Shown here: one piece after another, positions 15,683 through 24,825 of the stretch | Position numbering within the stretch: position 1 is the first letter of the stretch | How the letters are laid out: the number at the start of each line of letters is the position of its first letter | NCBI GenBank assembly: GCA_022041995.1 | Contig: CP074390.1 | Span: forward strand, 2,666,001 to 2,730,000 | Length of the DNA: 64,000 nucleotides | Reading direction: 5' to 3' | Source of the DNA: Cupriavidus necator | GTDB lineage: Bacteria; Pseudomonadota; Gammaproteobacteria; Burkholderiales; Burkholderiaceae | Position numbers and translations under genes: made by a program | The notes under the pieces: generated by a model | Database searches by the model: none | What the model was told of the DNA's origin: nothing | Seen by the model: the letters and a program-made list of their open reading frames with translations, nothing else

Positions 15683-16587
15683 GACCGGGACCCCGTGCGG
15701 CGGCCGGCGTCATCGTCGCGCCTGGCTTCGCGAACGGCCACGGTCGCGGTGCGGCCGGAGACCAGGCGCACATCCGCGGGCACGTCCTCCAGCACGATGC
15801 GCACCGGCACGCGCTGTGCCAGCCGCACCCAGTTGAAGGTCGGGTTGACGTTGGGCAGCAGGTTCGAGCCGGCGCTGCGGTCGCGGTCCTCGATGCCGGC
15901 GGCAATGCTCTGCACGTGCCCGCGCAGGTGCCGGGGCTCGCCCATGATATGCACGTCGACCGGGCTGCCGATGCGGATCCGATGCAGCTTGGTTTCCTCG
16001 AAATAGCCTTCCACGTGGAAGGAGCCGGCATCGACCATCGACAGCACCGGACGGCCGGTGGAGACATAGTCGCCCAGGCGCGGCAGCCGGTCGTTGAGGT
16101 AGCCCGCCACGGGGCTGCGCACGCTGGTGCGCTCCAGGTTCAGCCGGGCCAGCCGCACCGCGGCTTCGGCCTGCGCCAGCGCGGCTTCGCCTTGCTCTAC
16201 GCGGGCACGCCCCTGTTCGGCGACTTCGGCGGCAACCAGGCCGTCCAGTTCGTGGTTGCGCGCAGCTTCGCGCCGCGCCTGCGCCAGCGCGGCGCGCTGC
16301 GTCGCTACCGTGGCCAGCGCCTGCTGCAGGGCCAGCGCGTAGCGGTCGCGGTCGATCTCGAACAGGACTTCGCCTTGCCGCACATGCTGGTTGTCGCGCG
16401 CCAGCACGCGCGTGACCAGCCCGGACACATCGGGCGCCACCTGGATGATGTCGGCACGCACATGGCCGTCGCGGGTCCATGGTGCGGCCGTGTAGTAGTC
16501 CCACAGGTAGCGCAGCACCAGCAGGGCGGCAATGGCGGCCAGCAGCGTTGGCAGCAAGGGAAGCAGGGGGCGGAGTCGGAAGGTCAT
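15679..16587 (-). CDS. HlyD/AaeA-type membrane-fusion protein
   Basis: The 302-residue periplasmic adaptor links the inner-membrane pump to the outer-membrane factor. It has one N-terminal transmembrane anchor (about 8-27), a first lipoyl half (VAPDVSGLVTRVLARDNQHV), a coiled-coil hairpin (about 85-140) and a second lipoyl/beta-barrel section (SPVAGYLNDRLPRLGDYVST; FEETKLHRIRIGSPVDV). This is the architecture of AaeA. It overlaps its upstream and downstream neighbours by four bases each, so the operon is tightly coupled. Confidence 0.92.
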   Translation of the reverse strand: MTFRLRPLLPLLPTLLAAIAALLVLRYLWDYYTAAPWTRDGHVRADIIQVAPDVSGLVTRVLARDNQHVRQGEVLFEIDRDRYALALQQALATVATQRAALAQARREAARNHELDGLVAAEVAEQGRARVEQGEAALAQAEAAVRLARLNLERTSVRSPVAGYLNDRLPRLGDYVSTGRPVLSMVDAGSFHVEGYFEETKLHRIRIGSPVDVHIMGEPRHLRGHVQSIAAGIEDRDRSAGSNLLPNVNPTFNWVRLAQRVPVRIVLEDVPADVRLVSGRTATVAVREARRDDDAGRRTGSRS

Positions 16588-16802
16588 GACGGCAGTCCCG
16601 GCATCGCGACCAAGACTGCGGCCACGGCGCCAAGGACGATCACATAGAGGGAAAGATTGAACAGCGAGCGGTGCCAGATATGCCGGTAGCAGCCCAGCGC
16701 GGCCAGCACCATGCGGATCGCGGTGGTGACGGCGAAGGCCAGCACCATCAGCACCAGCACGCCTGGCACGAAGACGCCATAGAGGTCGATTTCACTGAGC
16801 AT
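16584..16802 (-). CDS. DUF1656 small membrane protein (AaeX-like)
   Basis: The 72-residue protein with two transmembrane helices (about 8-32 and 50-68) begins MLSEIDLYGVFVPGVLVLMV, the family signature. DUF1656 proteins accompany FUSC/AaeB pumps, and their exact role is unknown. It lies between the pump and adaptor genes, overlapping the adaptor start by four bases. Confidence 0.9.
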   Translation of the reverse strand: MLSEIDLYGVFVPGVLVLMVLAFAVTTAIRMVLAALGCYRHIWHRSLFNLSLYVIVLGAVAAVLVAMPGLPS

Positions 16803-16828
16803 TCGGTGGCAGCAGAGAATTAGGGAGA

Positions 16829-18829
16829 TCAGCGGGACAGGGCTGCTGCCTGGCCAGGCAGCAGCGTGACCTGCAGCACCACCAGCGCGCCGAGCGTGCC
16901 GCGGTGGTCAGCGCGGCCACCTGCGGGCAGCGCGGCCACGCCGGCAATGGCATCTGCCACCCAGCCGGCCAGCCCCGCCGGCGCCGGCACGGCATGGCCC
17001 GCGCGCAGCCGTGCGCGGAAATGCCGGGCCACCGCGGCCAGCACGCGGCGCACCGGCTTGCGCGCCGCGGGCGGCAAGGCCGGCAGCGCCTTGTGCAGCG
17101 CCAGCGCGCAGTAGCCGACCTGCAGCGCATGGAAGCCGTCGGAGGACAAGGGATCGCCGGCAGCGCCCAGCCGCGGCACCAGTTGGCCAAGCCGGTCCAG
17201 CATGCGTGCGCCCAGCCGCGTATCGCCATCAGCCGCGCGCAGCGTGGCGGCCTGGGCCAGGTCCTGCCAGCTGGCGCGCACCAGCCGGTGCGCCGCCGCG
17301 CGCGCGCCGAACGGGCGCACCGCCATCGACCACAGCGGCGCGAACAGCATTGCCGCGGCGCTGGCCAGGCAGGTATTGAAGGTGCCGAGGAAATCCGCGT
17401 CGAACACGGCCTGCACGTTGGCGAACGAGGCCGTGTTGACCGACAGCAGCATCGCGATCAGCTGGAAGCCGGGCCGCGCAATCAGCAGGCCAATGCCGAG
17501 ATAGGGCAGCGCCAGCATCGCGGCCAGCGCTTCAAAGGTGTGCGCGTGCGGCACCACCAGGAACAGGTAGCCGGACGACACCAGCAGGCAGATCGTGCTC
17601 CAGCGCAGGAAGGCGCCGGCCATGCGGCGCGGCTCGTCGATGGCCGCAAAGAAGCAGCAGGCGATCGATGCCACCGCGACCGCGCCGGCGCCGTCCGCCC
17701 AGCCCGAAAATATCCACAGCAGCCCCGCGCAGAAAACGGCCAGGCCGCTGGACACGGCGCCGAACAGCAGCATGCCGTGGTCATGGTGATGGCCGGCAGC
17801 CTCCGGGGCCGGGTCGCCGCGTAGCAGCGGCGCGCCGGCGCTGCGCTCGCCAATGCCTTGCTGCAGGGCCCGGCATTCCGCGTACAAGCTGCCCAGGCGC
17901 CGCAGCTGGTCCGCCGCCGTAGCAGCGAGGCCGGCTTGCCAGTCAACATCTTCCGCGCGGCCATCGGCGAGCCAGCCGCCCGTGATGACGGGAGGCGGCG
18001 TGGCAGTATCGGTCCCCAGCCAGGCGGTCGTCGCAGCCAGGGCCTCGCGCAGTGGCAGCGGCATGCCGTCCGGATGGCGGCGCAGCGCCTGCAGCACGCT
18101 TTCCAGCGACGACAGCAGCGGCATCAGCATGGTCATGCGCTGGCGCAGCGCGCGGGCATGGCGCAGCGTCTGGCTGCCCTCGCCGTCATAGGCCAGCTGG
18201 CTGGCCAGCTGGTCCAGCGCCAGGATGTCGGCGGCGAGCCGGTGGCGGCTGTCGTCGGCGCGCGGGCTGCCGGTGAGGATGTCCGATGCCCAGGCCGCCG
18301 CGTCGGCCAGCCAGCTGGCTGCGCGGGACCGCAGCGCGGGCGCCACCTTGGCCGGGAAGACGACTGAGCCCACCAGCCCGGCGCAGACGATGCCGATCAC
18401 GATTTCCTCGATCCGGGCCACGGCAATATCGAAGATCTGCGCCGGCGCGCTGACGGCCGGCAGCGCGACGATGGGCAGGGTGTAGGCTGCCAGCAGGTAC
18501 ACATAGCTGCGCGGCGTGCGCTGCAGCAGCGACCGGTACACCAGCGCGGTGATCCACAGCGCGATCGCGCCCATCAGCACGATCGGCATGTTAACCAGTT
18601 GCGGCACCGTGGCCACCGCGGCGGTGGCGCCCAGCAACGTGCCGGCCACGCGGTAGGCCGCCTTGGAACGGGTGGCGCCAGTCAGGGGATGGGAAACAAA
18701 GTACACCGTCGCCATGGCCCAGTACGGCCGCGGCAGCCCCAGCGCCAGCGCGATATAGAGCGCGAGCATCGCGGCGGCGAATGCCTTCAGCGAGAACAGC
18801 CACTGTCGTGCATTCGGCCAGCTAGCCAT
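16829..18829 (-). CDS. FUSC/AaeB-type inner-membrane efflux protein
   Basis: The 666-residue protein has two hydrophobic halves, each with about six predicted helices (about 10-165 and 355-500), separated by a long cytoplasmic region. The start LFSLKAFAAAMLALYIALAL and the PYWAMATVYFVSHPLTGATR stretch are typical of the fusaric-acid resistance/AaeB family, which exports aromatic carboxylic acids. With DUF1656, HlyD and NodT genes downstream it forms a complete envelope-spanning pump. A LysR gene is divergent from it and probably senses the substrate. Confidence 0.92.
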   Translation of the reverse strand: MASWPNARQWLFSLKAFAAAMLALYIALALGLPRPYWAMATVYFVSHPLTGATRSKAAYRVAGTLLGATAAVATVPQLVNMPIVLMGAIALWITALVYRSLLQRTPRSYVYLLAAYTLPIVALPAVSAPAQIFDIAVARIEEIVIGIVCAGLVGSVVFPAKVAPALRSRAASWLADAAAWASDILTGSPRADDSRHRLAADILALDQLASQLAYDGEGSQTLRHARALRQRMTMLMPLLSSLESVLQALRRHPDGMPLPLREALAATTAWLGTDTATPPPVITGGWLADGRAEDVDWQAGLAATAADQLRRLGSLYAECRALQQGIGERSAGAPLLRGDPAPEAAGHHHDHGMLLFGAVSSGLAVFCAGLLWIFSGWADGAGAVAVASIACCFFAAIDEPRRMAGAFLRWSTICLLVSSGYLFLVVPHAHTFEALAAMLALPYLGIGLLIARPGFQLIAMLLSVNTASFANVQAVFDADFLGTFNTCLASAAAMLFAPLWSMAVRPFGARAAAHRLVRASWQDLAQAATLRAADGDTRLGARMLDRLGQLVPRLGAAGDPLSSDGFHALQVGYCALALHKALPALPPAARKPVRRVLAAVARHFRARLRAGHAVPAPAGLAGWVADAIAGVAALPAGGRADHRGTLGALVVLQVTLLPGQAAALSR

Positions 18830-19041
18830 GGAGCGGGGTCTTTAGGAGGAGTTGAGGGCATACCGCGGCCTGCCGCTCCACGCTTCATTGGCGGCGCAGT
18901 TGGGCGGGGGCGATGTGTGGAACCGAAGTGTAGCCAAACCTTTCGCATTCCATTCATGATTTAATATTGGACTCTCCATTCCCTTTGTTCATGGATGGCG
19001 CAAGCGGCCTGCAGGCAGCCCGCTCGCCGTCCCTCAGCACC

Positions 19042-19947
19042 ATGCCCATCGATATCCGCGCGCTGCGCTATTTCGTCGAGACTGCCCGGCTGCGCAGCTT
19101 TACCCAAGCCGCGACCTCGCTGTTCGTCACCCAGTCGACCATCAGCAAGATGGTCAAGCAGCTGGAGGACGAGGTCGGCCAGCCGCTGCTGATCCGTGAA
19201 GGCAAGAGCGTGCGGCTGACCGACGTGGGCCGCGTGGTCTACGAGCGCGGGCAGGAGGCGCTGGGCGTGGTGCACCGGCTGACGCTGGAGGTGTCCGACC
19301 TGTCTTCGCTGGGGCGGGGGCAACTGACGGTGGGGATCCCGCCGATGGTCAACCTGTTCTTTTCACCGGCGGTCAGCGCCTTCCGGCAGCGCTATCCCAA
19401 CCTGTTGCTGACGCTGGACGAACACGGCGGGCAGGTGGTGGAGCAACTGGTGGCCAGTGGCGAGCTGGAAGTCGGCGCCACGGTGCTGCCGGGCGACAGC
19501 GGCCTGGCGCTGGAAACGCGCCAGTTCGGGCGCTACCCGATCTGGGCCGTGGGGCCGCGCCAGGCCGCCTGGGCGCGCGGGCGCACGGTCACGCTGGCGG
19601 CGCTGCGCAATGAGCCGCTGGTGATGCTGACTGATGATTTCTCGCTGACGCGCAAGCTGCGGCAGGCGTTTCTGGAAGCACGCATCGAGCCGCGCGTGGT
19701 GGCGCGCAGCGGGCACTGGGATTTCCTGGCGTCGATGGCGGCGGCGGGGCTGGGCACTACCTTCCTGCCGCAGCCGCTGGCTGAGCGCCTGCAGGGCCAG
19801 GGCACGCTGGCCATGGCGCGGCTGGCCGAGCCGGTAATGGACTGGACCATGGCGCATATCTGGTCGCCGGGACGCTACCTGTCGCATGCGGCGCGGGCGT
19901 GGCTGGCGGTTTGCGATGAGGTGCTGGGGGGCGGAAAAAGGTCTTGA
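19042..19947 (+). CDS. LysR family regulator, probable activator of the efflux operon
   Basis: The protein has 301 residues from ATG 19042 (MPIDIRALRYFVETARLRSF), which puts the helix-turn-helix (FTQAATSLFVTQSTISKMVKQLE) at the usual distance from the N-terminus. Longer starts at 18967 (TTG) or 18991 add residues unlike the family. The effector domain (about 90-300) is complete. The divergent position relative to the FUSC operon, with about 210 bases between, parallels the LysR-type AaeR and aaeXAB of enterobacteria, so aromatic-acid sensing is inferred. Confidence 0.88.
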   Translation: MPIDIRALRYFVETARLRSFTQAATSLFVTQSTISKMVKQLEDEVGQPLLIREGKSVRLTDVGRVVYERGQEALGVVHRLTLEVSDLSSLGRGQLTVGIPPMVNLFFSPAVSAFRQRYPNLLLTLDEHGGQVVEQLVASGELEVGATVLPGDSGLALETRQFGRYPIWAVGPRQAAWARGRTVTLAALRNEPLVMLTDDFSLTRKLRQAFLEARIEPRVVARSGHWDFLASMAAAGLGTTFLPQPLAERLQGQGTLAMARLAEPVMDWTMAHIWSPGRYLSHAARAWLAVCDEVLGGGKRS

Positions 19948-19968
19948 ACCGGCGCGCGTGCGGCGGCC

Positions 19969-20541
19969 TCACTTCTTCAGGCAATGGTCCGGCGGGATAT
20001 CCAGCAAGACCAGCGATTTCTGCCCGGCCACGTAGTGGTAGCGCAACCTGACCCCCAGCTTGCCGAGCACCGGCACATCCGGGTTGCGGCAGATGCCGCG
20101 CTCCAGGATCGGCTTGGCCGTCGCCATGAACTCGCGGGTATCGTCACGCGCGGCATCCACCCCCGAAACCTTCAACTGGAACTCGACAATCTTGCCCGGC
20201 CGCGTCACGCAGCCGTCGAAGCGGGTAGTGTCGTCCAGGTCAAGCGGGCCGGCGCGCATCAGTTCCTGGCAGGCCATGCGCAGTTCACGGTCGACATCGC
20301 CGGCGGTCAGGCGGGTCACGCCGTTCATGCCGGTGGGCTTGCCGCGCACCGTGCCCAGCAGCAGCGTGGCCAGCCCCGATAGTTGCGGGGACGGCGCAGG
20401 CGGGGCCGCCTGGGTGGCGGAAAGGGCAAGTGGCCCGGCCAGCAGGGACAGGCCCAGGCACACAGCGGCATTGCGCAAAGGACGGCGATCGGGGACTGCA
20501 GGGACAGCAAGGACAGCAGGGGCAGCAGGGGCAGGGCGCAT
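19969..20541 (-). CDS. Hypothetical exported protein
   Basis: The 190-residue protein has a hydrophobic segment at about 22-45 (LRNAAVCLGLSLLAGPLALS) that probably acts as a signal peptide after an unusual Ala/Pro-rich lead. The mature part contains three Cys and a patterned region (LTAGDVDRELRMACQELMRA, then VLGKLGVRLRYHYVAGQKSL). No family is recognised. The true start may be nearer the hydrophobic segment, because the first 20 residues are encoded by short imperfect repeats. It is convergent with the LysR gene. Confidence 0.6.
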   Translation of the reverse strand: MRPAPAAPAVLAVPAVPDRRPLRNAAVCLGLSLLAGPLALSATQAAPPAPSPQLSGLATLLLGTVRGKPTGMNGVTRLTAGDVDRELRMACQELMRAGPLDLDDTTRFDGCVTRPGKIVEFQLKVSGVDAARDDTREFMATAKPILERGICRNPDVPVLGKLGVRLRYHYVAGQKSLVLLDIPPDHCLKK

Positions 20542-20724
20542 GACGCAACGGGGACAGGATTGCCTTGGGGTTCGCGCTGCTACTTTAGCCTTGGCGCCTT
20601 GCCGCCGTTGTCAGGCGTTGTCCTACGGCGCAACGGGGGCTTGCCCTGGCGGCCGCGGCATGCCAGCGAACGGGGAGCGTAGAATCCGAGTCCCCAAGAC
20701 CTGATCGAAGTCCGGAGTCCCGCC

Positions 20725-21231
20725 ATGTCCGTGCAGATCCGCCCAGAATCGCCGTCCGACGCCGACGCCATCGCACAGCTGACCACCGCCGCTTTCCTGG
20801 CGGCGCCGCACGCCAGCCACACCGAGGCGTTCGTCGTCAATGCGCTGCGCCGCGCCGGCCAGCTGACAGTGTCGCTGGTCGCACAGGCCGGCGACAGGCT
20901 GGTGGGGCACGTGGCGATTTCGCCGGTCACGGTCTCATCCGGCGCGACCGGCTGGTACGGGCTGGGCCCGATCTCGGTGGCGCCGGACCGGCAAGGACAG
21001 GGCATCGGCTCACAGCTGATGCACGCGGCGCTGGCCGACCTGCGCCGCCTTGGCGCTGCGGGCTGCGTGGTGCTGGGCGATCCCGCCTACTACGGCCGCT
21101 TCGGCTTTGCCGCGCGGCCCGGGCTGGTGCTGGACGGCATGCCGCCCGAGTACTTCCAGGCACTGACGTTCGACGGCGGCTATCCGGCGGGCAGCGTGCA
21201 ATACCATGACGCCTTCAACGCCACCGCCTGA
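20725..21231 (+). CDS. GNAT family N-acetyltransferase (YhbS-like)
   Basis: The 168-residue protein has the GNAT fold. The acetyl-CoA pyrophosphate loop is in SVAPDRQGQGIGSQLM, where QGQGIG matches the Q/R-x-x-G-x-G/A motif. It begins with SVQIRPESPSDADAIAQLT and ends with ALTFDGGYPAGSVQYHDAF, a layout typical of YhbS-like enzymes. The acceptor substrate is unknown. It is convergent with the P450 gene, 11 bases away. Confidence 0.88.
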   Translation: MSVQIRPESPSDADAIAQLTTAAFLAAPHASHTEAFVVNALRRAGQLTVSLVAQAGDRLVGHVAISPVTVSSGATGWYGLGPISVAPDRQGQGIGSQLMHAALADLRRLGAAGCVVLGDPAYYGRFGFAARPGLVLDGMPPEYFQALTFDGGYPAGSVQYHDAFNATA

Positions 21232-21242
21232 CGGGCGGGCGT

Positions 21243-23585
21243 TCAGAGCTCCAGCACCAGCCGGCCGCCACCACAGGCGCGCGAGCAGCACGCCATCATG
21301 CGCTGGTTGGCCTCGCGCTCGCTGCGCGTGAGTACCACGTCGCGATGGTCGACCTGGCCGGCCAGCACGCGCACCTCGCAGGATCCGCACAGGCCTTCCT
21401 CGCAATCGCTCTGCACGTCGATATTGGCGCTGCGCAGCGCGCTCAGCAGGGTCTGGCCGGCCGGGACTTCCATGACCAGGCCGGAGTCCTTGAGCTCGAC
21501 GGTAAAGGGCTGCTCCTGCGAGGCATCCAGCGTGCCCAGCCTCGATACGAAGTGCTCCACGCGCAGCGCATCTTCCGGCCACGCCGCGCAGCACTCGGCC
21601 AGCGCATCCAGCATGCGCTGCGGGCCGCAGGCGTAGATCTGGGTGCGCGGGTCCGGCTGCGCCAGCAGCTTGCCGAAGTCGGCGCGCTGGCCTTCATCGC
21701 TGGCATGGACTTGCAGCCGTGCACCGTGCAGGGCCTGCAGTTCATCCGGCATCGCCATCGCCTTGCGCGAACGGCCGCAGTAGTGGAATTCGTAGTCGAT
21801 GCCAAGCGCACGGGCGCGCCGCGCCATCGCGCTGACCGGCGTGATGCCGATGCCGCCGGCGATAAAGATGGCGCGCTTGCAGCTTTCATCGAAGCGGAAG
21901 TGGTTGCGCGGCCCGCGGATGCGCAGGCGGTCGCCGGCCCGGACGCTGCCATGCACCCAGGCCGAGCCGCCGCGGCTGTCGGGGTCGCGCAGTACGGCAA
22001 TTTCCAGTGCCGCGGCATCGTCCGGATCGCCGCACAGCGAATACTGGCGCGACAGCCCGGTATCGCCGCATTCCACGTCGATATGCGAGCCCGGAGCCCA
22101 GCGCGGCAGCGGCTTGCCGTCAGGCGCCGCCAGCCGCAGCCGGACCACGCCGTCGGCGGCGGGCGTGACGCGCTCGATCACCACCGTGCGGGCGATGGTG
22201 TGCGCGGACGGCTCGCCGATGCGCACCGGCTGGCGCACGTCGAGCACGGCCGGGTCGCGGCGCTCAGGGTTCTGCGCGGGGTCCCATTCCACCAGCAAGT
22301 GCTCCGGGCCGCGGAACGAGGTGTTGGGCACGTAGGTGAAGGCCTGCCCTGCCAGGCGCATATGCGGCAGCCGGCGCGTCAGTTCTTCCAGGAAGACCTG
22401 CATCTCCATGCGCGCCAGGTTCTTGCCCATGCACTGGTGCGAGCCGTAGCCAAAGGTCAGCTGTTCGCTGGCGTTGTCACGGCGGATGTCGAACAGGTCG
22501 GCATCGGCAAAATGGCGCTCGTCATGGTTGGCCGAAGACGTGACGATCAGCAGCTTGCTGCCCGCGGGCAGGCGGATGCCGCCGACCTCGGCGTCGCGCG
22601 TCACCAGCCGCCGCCATGCGGCGACGGAGCCGTTGTGGCGCAGGCATTCTTCCACTGCATTGGGGATCAGCGATGGATCGTCGCAGATCTCGCGCCACGC
22701 ATCCGGATGCTGCAGCAGCAGCTTGACGGCATTGGCCGAGGCATTGGCGGTGGTCTCGTGCGCGGCGACGATGCCGGCCATCATCATCGAATGCAGGTAG
22801 GAGTCGGTGACCACCTCGGGCAGGTCTTTCTGCTTGCGCAGGCCGTACTGCATCCAGCCCGGGCCGGACGGGTCTTCGCGCATCTTGTCGAGGATGCGGC
22901 CCGCCAGCTGCCAGAAGTTGCCCACGGCATGCGCCACCGCCACCTGTTCCTCCGGCTTTGGCCGGCCCCAGGTGTTGACGGTATGGGCGATGGAGTACTG
23001 GCGCAGCAGGTCCATGTCCTCTTCGGGCACGCCCAGGAAATGCAGGGCCACGGTCAGCGGCACCTCCCACAGCATCTGGTCGACCAGGTCGGCGCGGCCA
23101 TCGTCGATAAAGCGGTCGACATACTCGCGCGCCAGGCGGCGCACCAGCGGCTCATGGTGCGCCAGTTCCGCGGGCGTGAAGGGCGCCATCAGCGCGCGCC
23201 GGCGCGGCATGTGGGCGGGCTCGTCCTCGTTGACCAGCGTGCGGTTCATGGCGTAGCCATAGGAGGCCAGCACGGCATTGGCCTCGTCGCCGGTGGGCGT
23301 GATCTTCTCCAGCGCGATCGACGGGCTGAAGGTCAGGTTATCGCGGAAGATCGCCTTGATGTCTTGGTAGCGCGTGACCACCCAGTAGCCCAGCCTGGGG
23401 CTGAAGAACACTGGCTCCTGCTCGCGCGACCAGCGCACGTATTCGGGCGGATCCTGCTGGTAGCCGTCGCCGAAGGGATCGAATTGCGCCGCGTTGTGGC
23501 TGACCGGGCAGCCGTTGGGCGCGGTCAAGGCGCTGTGGTCGATCGGGCAGCCGCTGCGCGCGGCGCTGGGGGAGGGGTTGGCCAT
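21243..23585 (-). CDS. Self-sufficient cytochrome P450-reductase fusion (CYP116B/RhF type)
   Basis: The 780-residue single-chain monooxygenase has a P450 domain (about 1-445) with the I-helix AGIVAAHETT, ExxR at Glu313-Arg316 and haem Cys385 in FGYGSHQCMG. An FMN/NADH reductase domain follows (about 465-690; SRQYSLCG, GGIGITPVSAMA, YACGPQRM), and a plant-type 2Fe-2S ferredoxin closes the chain (Cys728, Cys733, Cys736 and a later Cys in MMACC). It carries its own electron chain and would hydroxylate or dealkylate small organics; characterised relatives act on thiocarbamates and aromatics. It is downstream of a Bug receptor with a 71-bp gap, and an IclR gene is divergent from that pair. Confidence 0.95.
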   Translation of the reverse strand: MANPSPSAARSGCPIDHSALTAPNGCPVSHNAAQFDPFGDGYQQDPPEYVRWSREQEPVFFSPRLGYWVVTRYQDIKAIFRDNLTFSPSIALEKITPTGDEANAVLASYGYAMNRTLVNEDEPAHMPRRRALMAPFTPAELAHHEPLVRRLAREYVDRFIDDGRADLVDQMLWEVPLTVALHFLGVPEEDMDLLRQYSIAHTVNTWGRPKPEEQVAVAHAVGNFWQLAGRILDKMREDPSGPGWMQYGLRKQKDLPEVVTDSYLHSMMMAGIVAAHETTANASANAVKLLLQHPDAWREICDDPSLIPNAVEECLRHNGSVAAWRRLVTRDAEVGGIRLPAGSKLLIVTSSANHDERHFADADLFDIRRDNASEQLTFGYGSHQCMGKNLARMEMQVFLEELTRRLPHMRLAGQAFTYVPNTSFRGPEHLLVEWDPAQNPERRDPAVLDVRQPVRIGEPSAHTIARTVVIERVTPAADGVVRLRLAAPDGKPLPRWAPGSHIDVECGDTGLSRQYSLCGDPDDAAALEIAVLRDPDSRGGSAWVHGSVRAGDRLRIRGPRNHFRFDESCKRAIFIAGGIGITPVSAMARRARALGIDYEFHYCGRSRKAMAMPDELQALHGARLQVHASDEGQRADFGKLLAQPDPRTQIYACGPQRMLDALAECCAAWPEDALRVEHFVSRLGTLDASQEQPFTVELKDSGLVMEVPAGQTLLSALRSANIDVQSDCEEGLCGSCEVRVLAGQVDHRDVVLTRSEREANQRMMACCSRACGGGRLVLEL

Positions 23586-23656
23586 GCTGCGTACTCCAGG
23601 CGAAAAACAGGGCCGTCCGATCAGGGCCGGACGGCCATTCGGTCTTGCGGCCGGAC

Positions 23657-24643
23657 TCAGTTGTCCAGCGTGATCTTCAGGTCGCGGATCAGCCGGGTCC
23701 AGCGGGTGGACTCGCTGCGCAGCAGCTCGCTGAACTGCGCCGGCGAGTTGCCGACCGGCTCCACGCCGAAGTCCACCAGCCGCTTGTTGACAGCGGGCTC
23801 GCGGATTGCCGCGACCACGTCCTTGTTCAGGGTACTGACCACCTCCGGCGGCGTGCCGGCCGGCACCACCATGCCCACCAGCGCGGCGGCTTCCACGCGC
23901 GGGTAGCCCAGCTCGGCAAAGGTCGGCACGTCAGGCAACTGCGGCAGTCGGGTGGCATTGGCCACCGCCAGCGGCCGGACCTTGCCGCCCTTGATAAAGC
24001 CGGCGCCGGCGGCGTAGTCCACCATCATCGCCACCACCTGGCCGGCGGCCACGTCCGACAGCGCAGGCGCCGCGCCGCGGTATGGAGCATGCGTCATCGA
24101 CAGGCCGGCTTCCACCTTCAGCAGCTCCATCGCCAGGTGGTGCGGGCTGCCCGCGCCTGCTGAGCCGTAGTTGATGCCGCCCTGGGTGGCCTTGGTCTGC
24201 GCGATGAATTCCCTGGCGCTCTTGACCGGGCTGGCCGCGCCTACCACCAGGATCATGGGGAAGCGGCCCAGCAGCGTCACCGGAGCCAGATCCTTGCCCG
24301 GGTTGTAGGAAAGCGCTTTGTACAGCACGGGGTTGAACACCAGCGTGCCGTTGTCGGCCGACAGCACGGTATAGCCGTCGGCGGCCGAGCGCGCCGTCTC
24401 GGCCGCGCCGATGGCGGTATTGCCGCCCGGCTTGTTGTCCACCACCACCGGCTGGCCGACCTTGGCCGACAGCCCCTGGCCGATGGTGCGCGCCAGGAAG
24501 TCCGAGCCGCCGCCGGCGGCATAGGGGACGATCCAGCGGATCGGCTTGGCAGGGTAGGCCTCGGCGGCTTGCGCGGGAATGGCGGCCAGCATCGGCAGGG
24601 CCAGTGCGCCAATGACCAGGCGCTGGAAGTGGGGGCGGGGCAT
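23657..24643 (-). CDS. Bug/TctC-type periplasmic solute receptor
   Basis: The 328-residue periplasmic binding protein has a signal peptide (MPRPHFQRLVIGALALPMLA to AQAA) and the family signatures YPAKPIRWIVPYAAGGGSDF, VVVDNKPGGNTAIGA and the late LGYPRVEAAALVGMVVPAGT. Bug receptors bind carboxylated compounds, and many lack a cognate TctAB transporter, as here. AAGGAG precedes the start. Co-orientation with the P450 suggests the receptor binds the P450 substrate or a related acid. Confidence 0.93.
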   Translation of the reverse strand: MPRPHFQRLVIGALALPMLAAIPAQAAEAYPAKPIRWIVPYAAGGGSDFLARTIGQGLSAKVGQPVVVDNKPGGNTAIGAAETARSAADGYTVLSADNGTLVFNPVLYKALSYNPGKDLAPVTLLGRFPMILVVGAASPVKSAREFIAQTKATQGGINYGSAGAGSPHHLAMELLKVEAGLSMTHAPYRGAAPALSDVAAGQVVAMMVDYAAGAGFIKGGKVRPLAVANATRLPQLPDVPTFAELGYPRVEAAALVGMVVPAGTPPEVVSTLNKDVVAAIREPAVNKRLVDFGVEPVGNSPAQFSELLRSESTRWTRLIRDLKITLDN

Positions 24644-24695
24644 GGGGCTTGTCTCCTTGTTGGTCAGCCCGGTGTAGGCACCGGTGTTTCTAGTT

Positions 24696-24721
24696 TGCGT
24701 AAATCATATACGCATTGCGTA
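24696..24721. promoter_or_regulatory. Candidate IclR operator
   Basis: TACGCA-T-TGCGTA (24709-24721) is a perfect 13-bp palindrome, and a third TGCGTA half-site lies at 24696-24701. It is in the divergent region between the Bug receptor and the IclR gene, in an A/T-rich patch suited to overlapping promoters. Confidence 0.6.
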
Positions 24722-24825
24722 ATGATTGAATGCGGGTTAACCTTGAACCGCCCCTGTAGCGGCTGCATGGCTTAATCCGTTCCTCAAGTCATGCTCGCCA
24801 CCCCTGTCTGCCGGATCTTCCCGCC

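Noticed and set aside
21345..23906. An 853-residue plus-strand open frame
   Set aside because: It is antisense to the P450 and Bug receptor genes, has no domain features and arises from high-GC codon bias.
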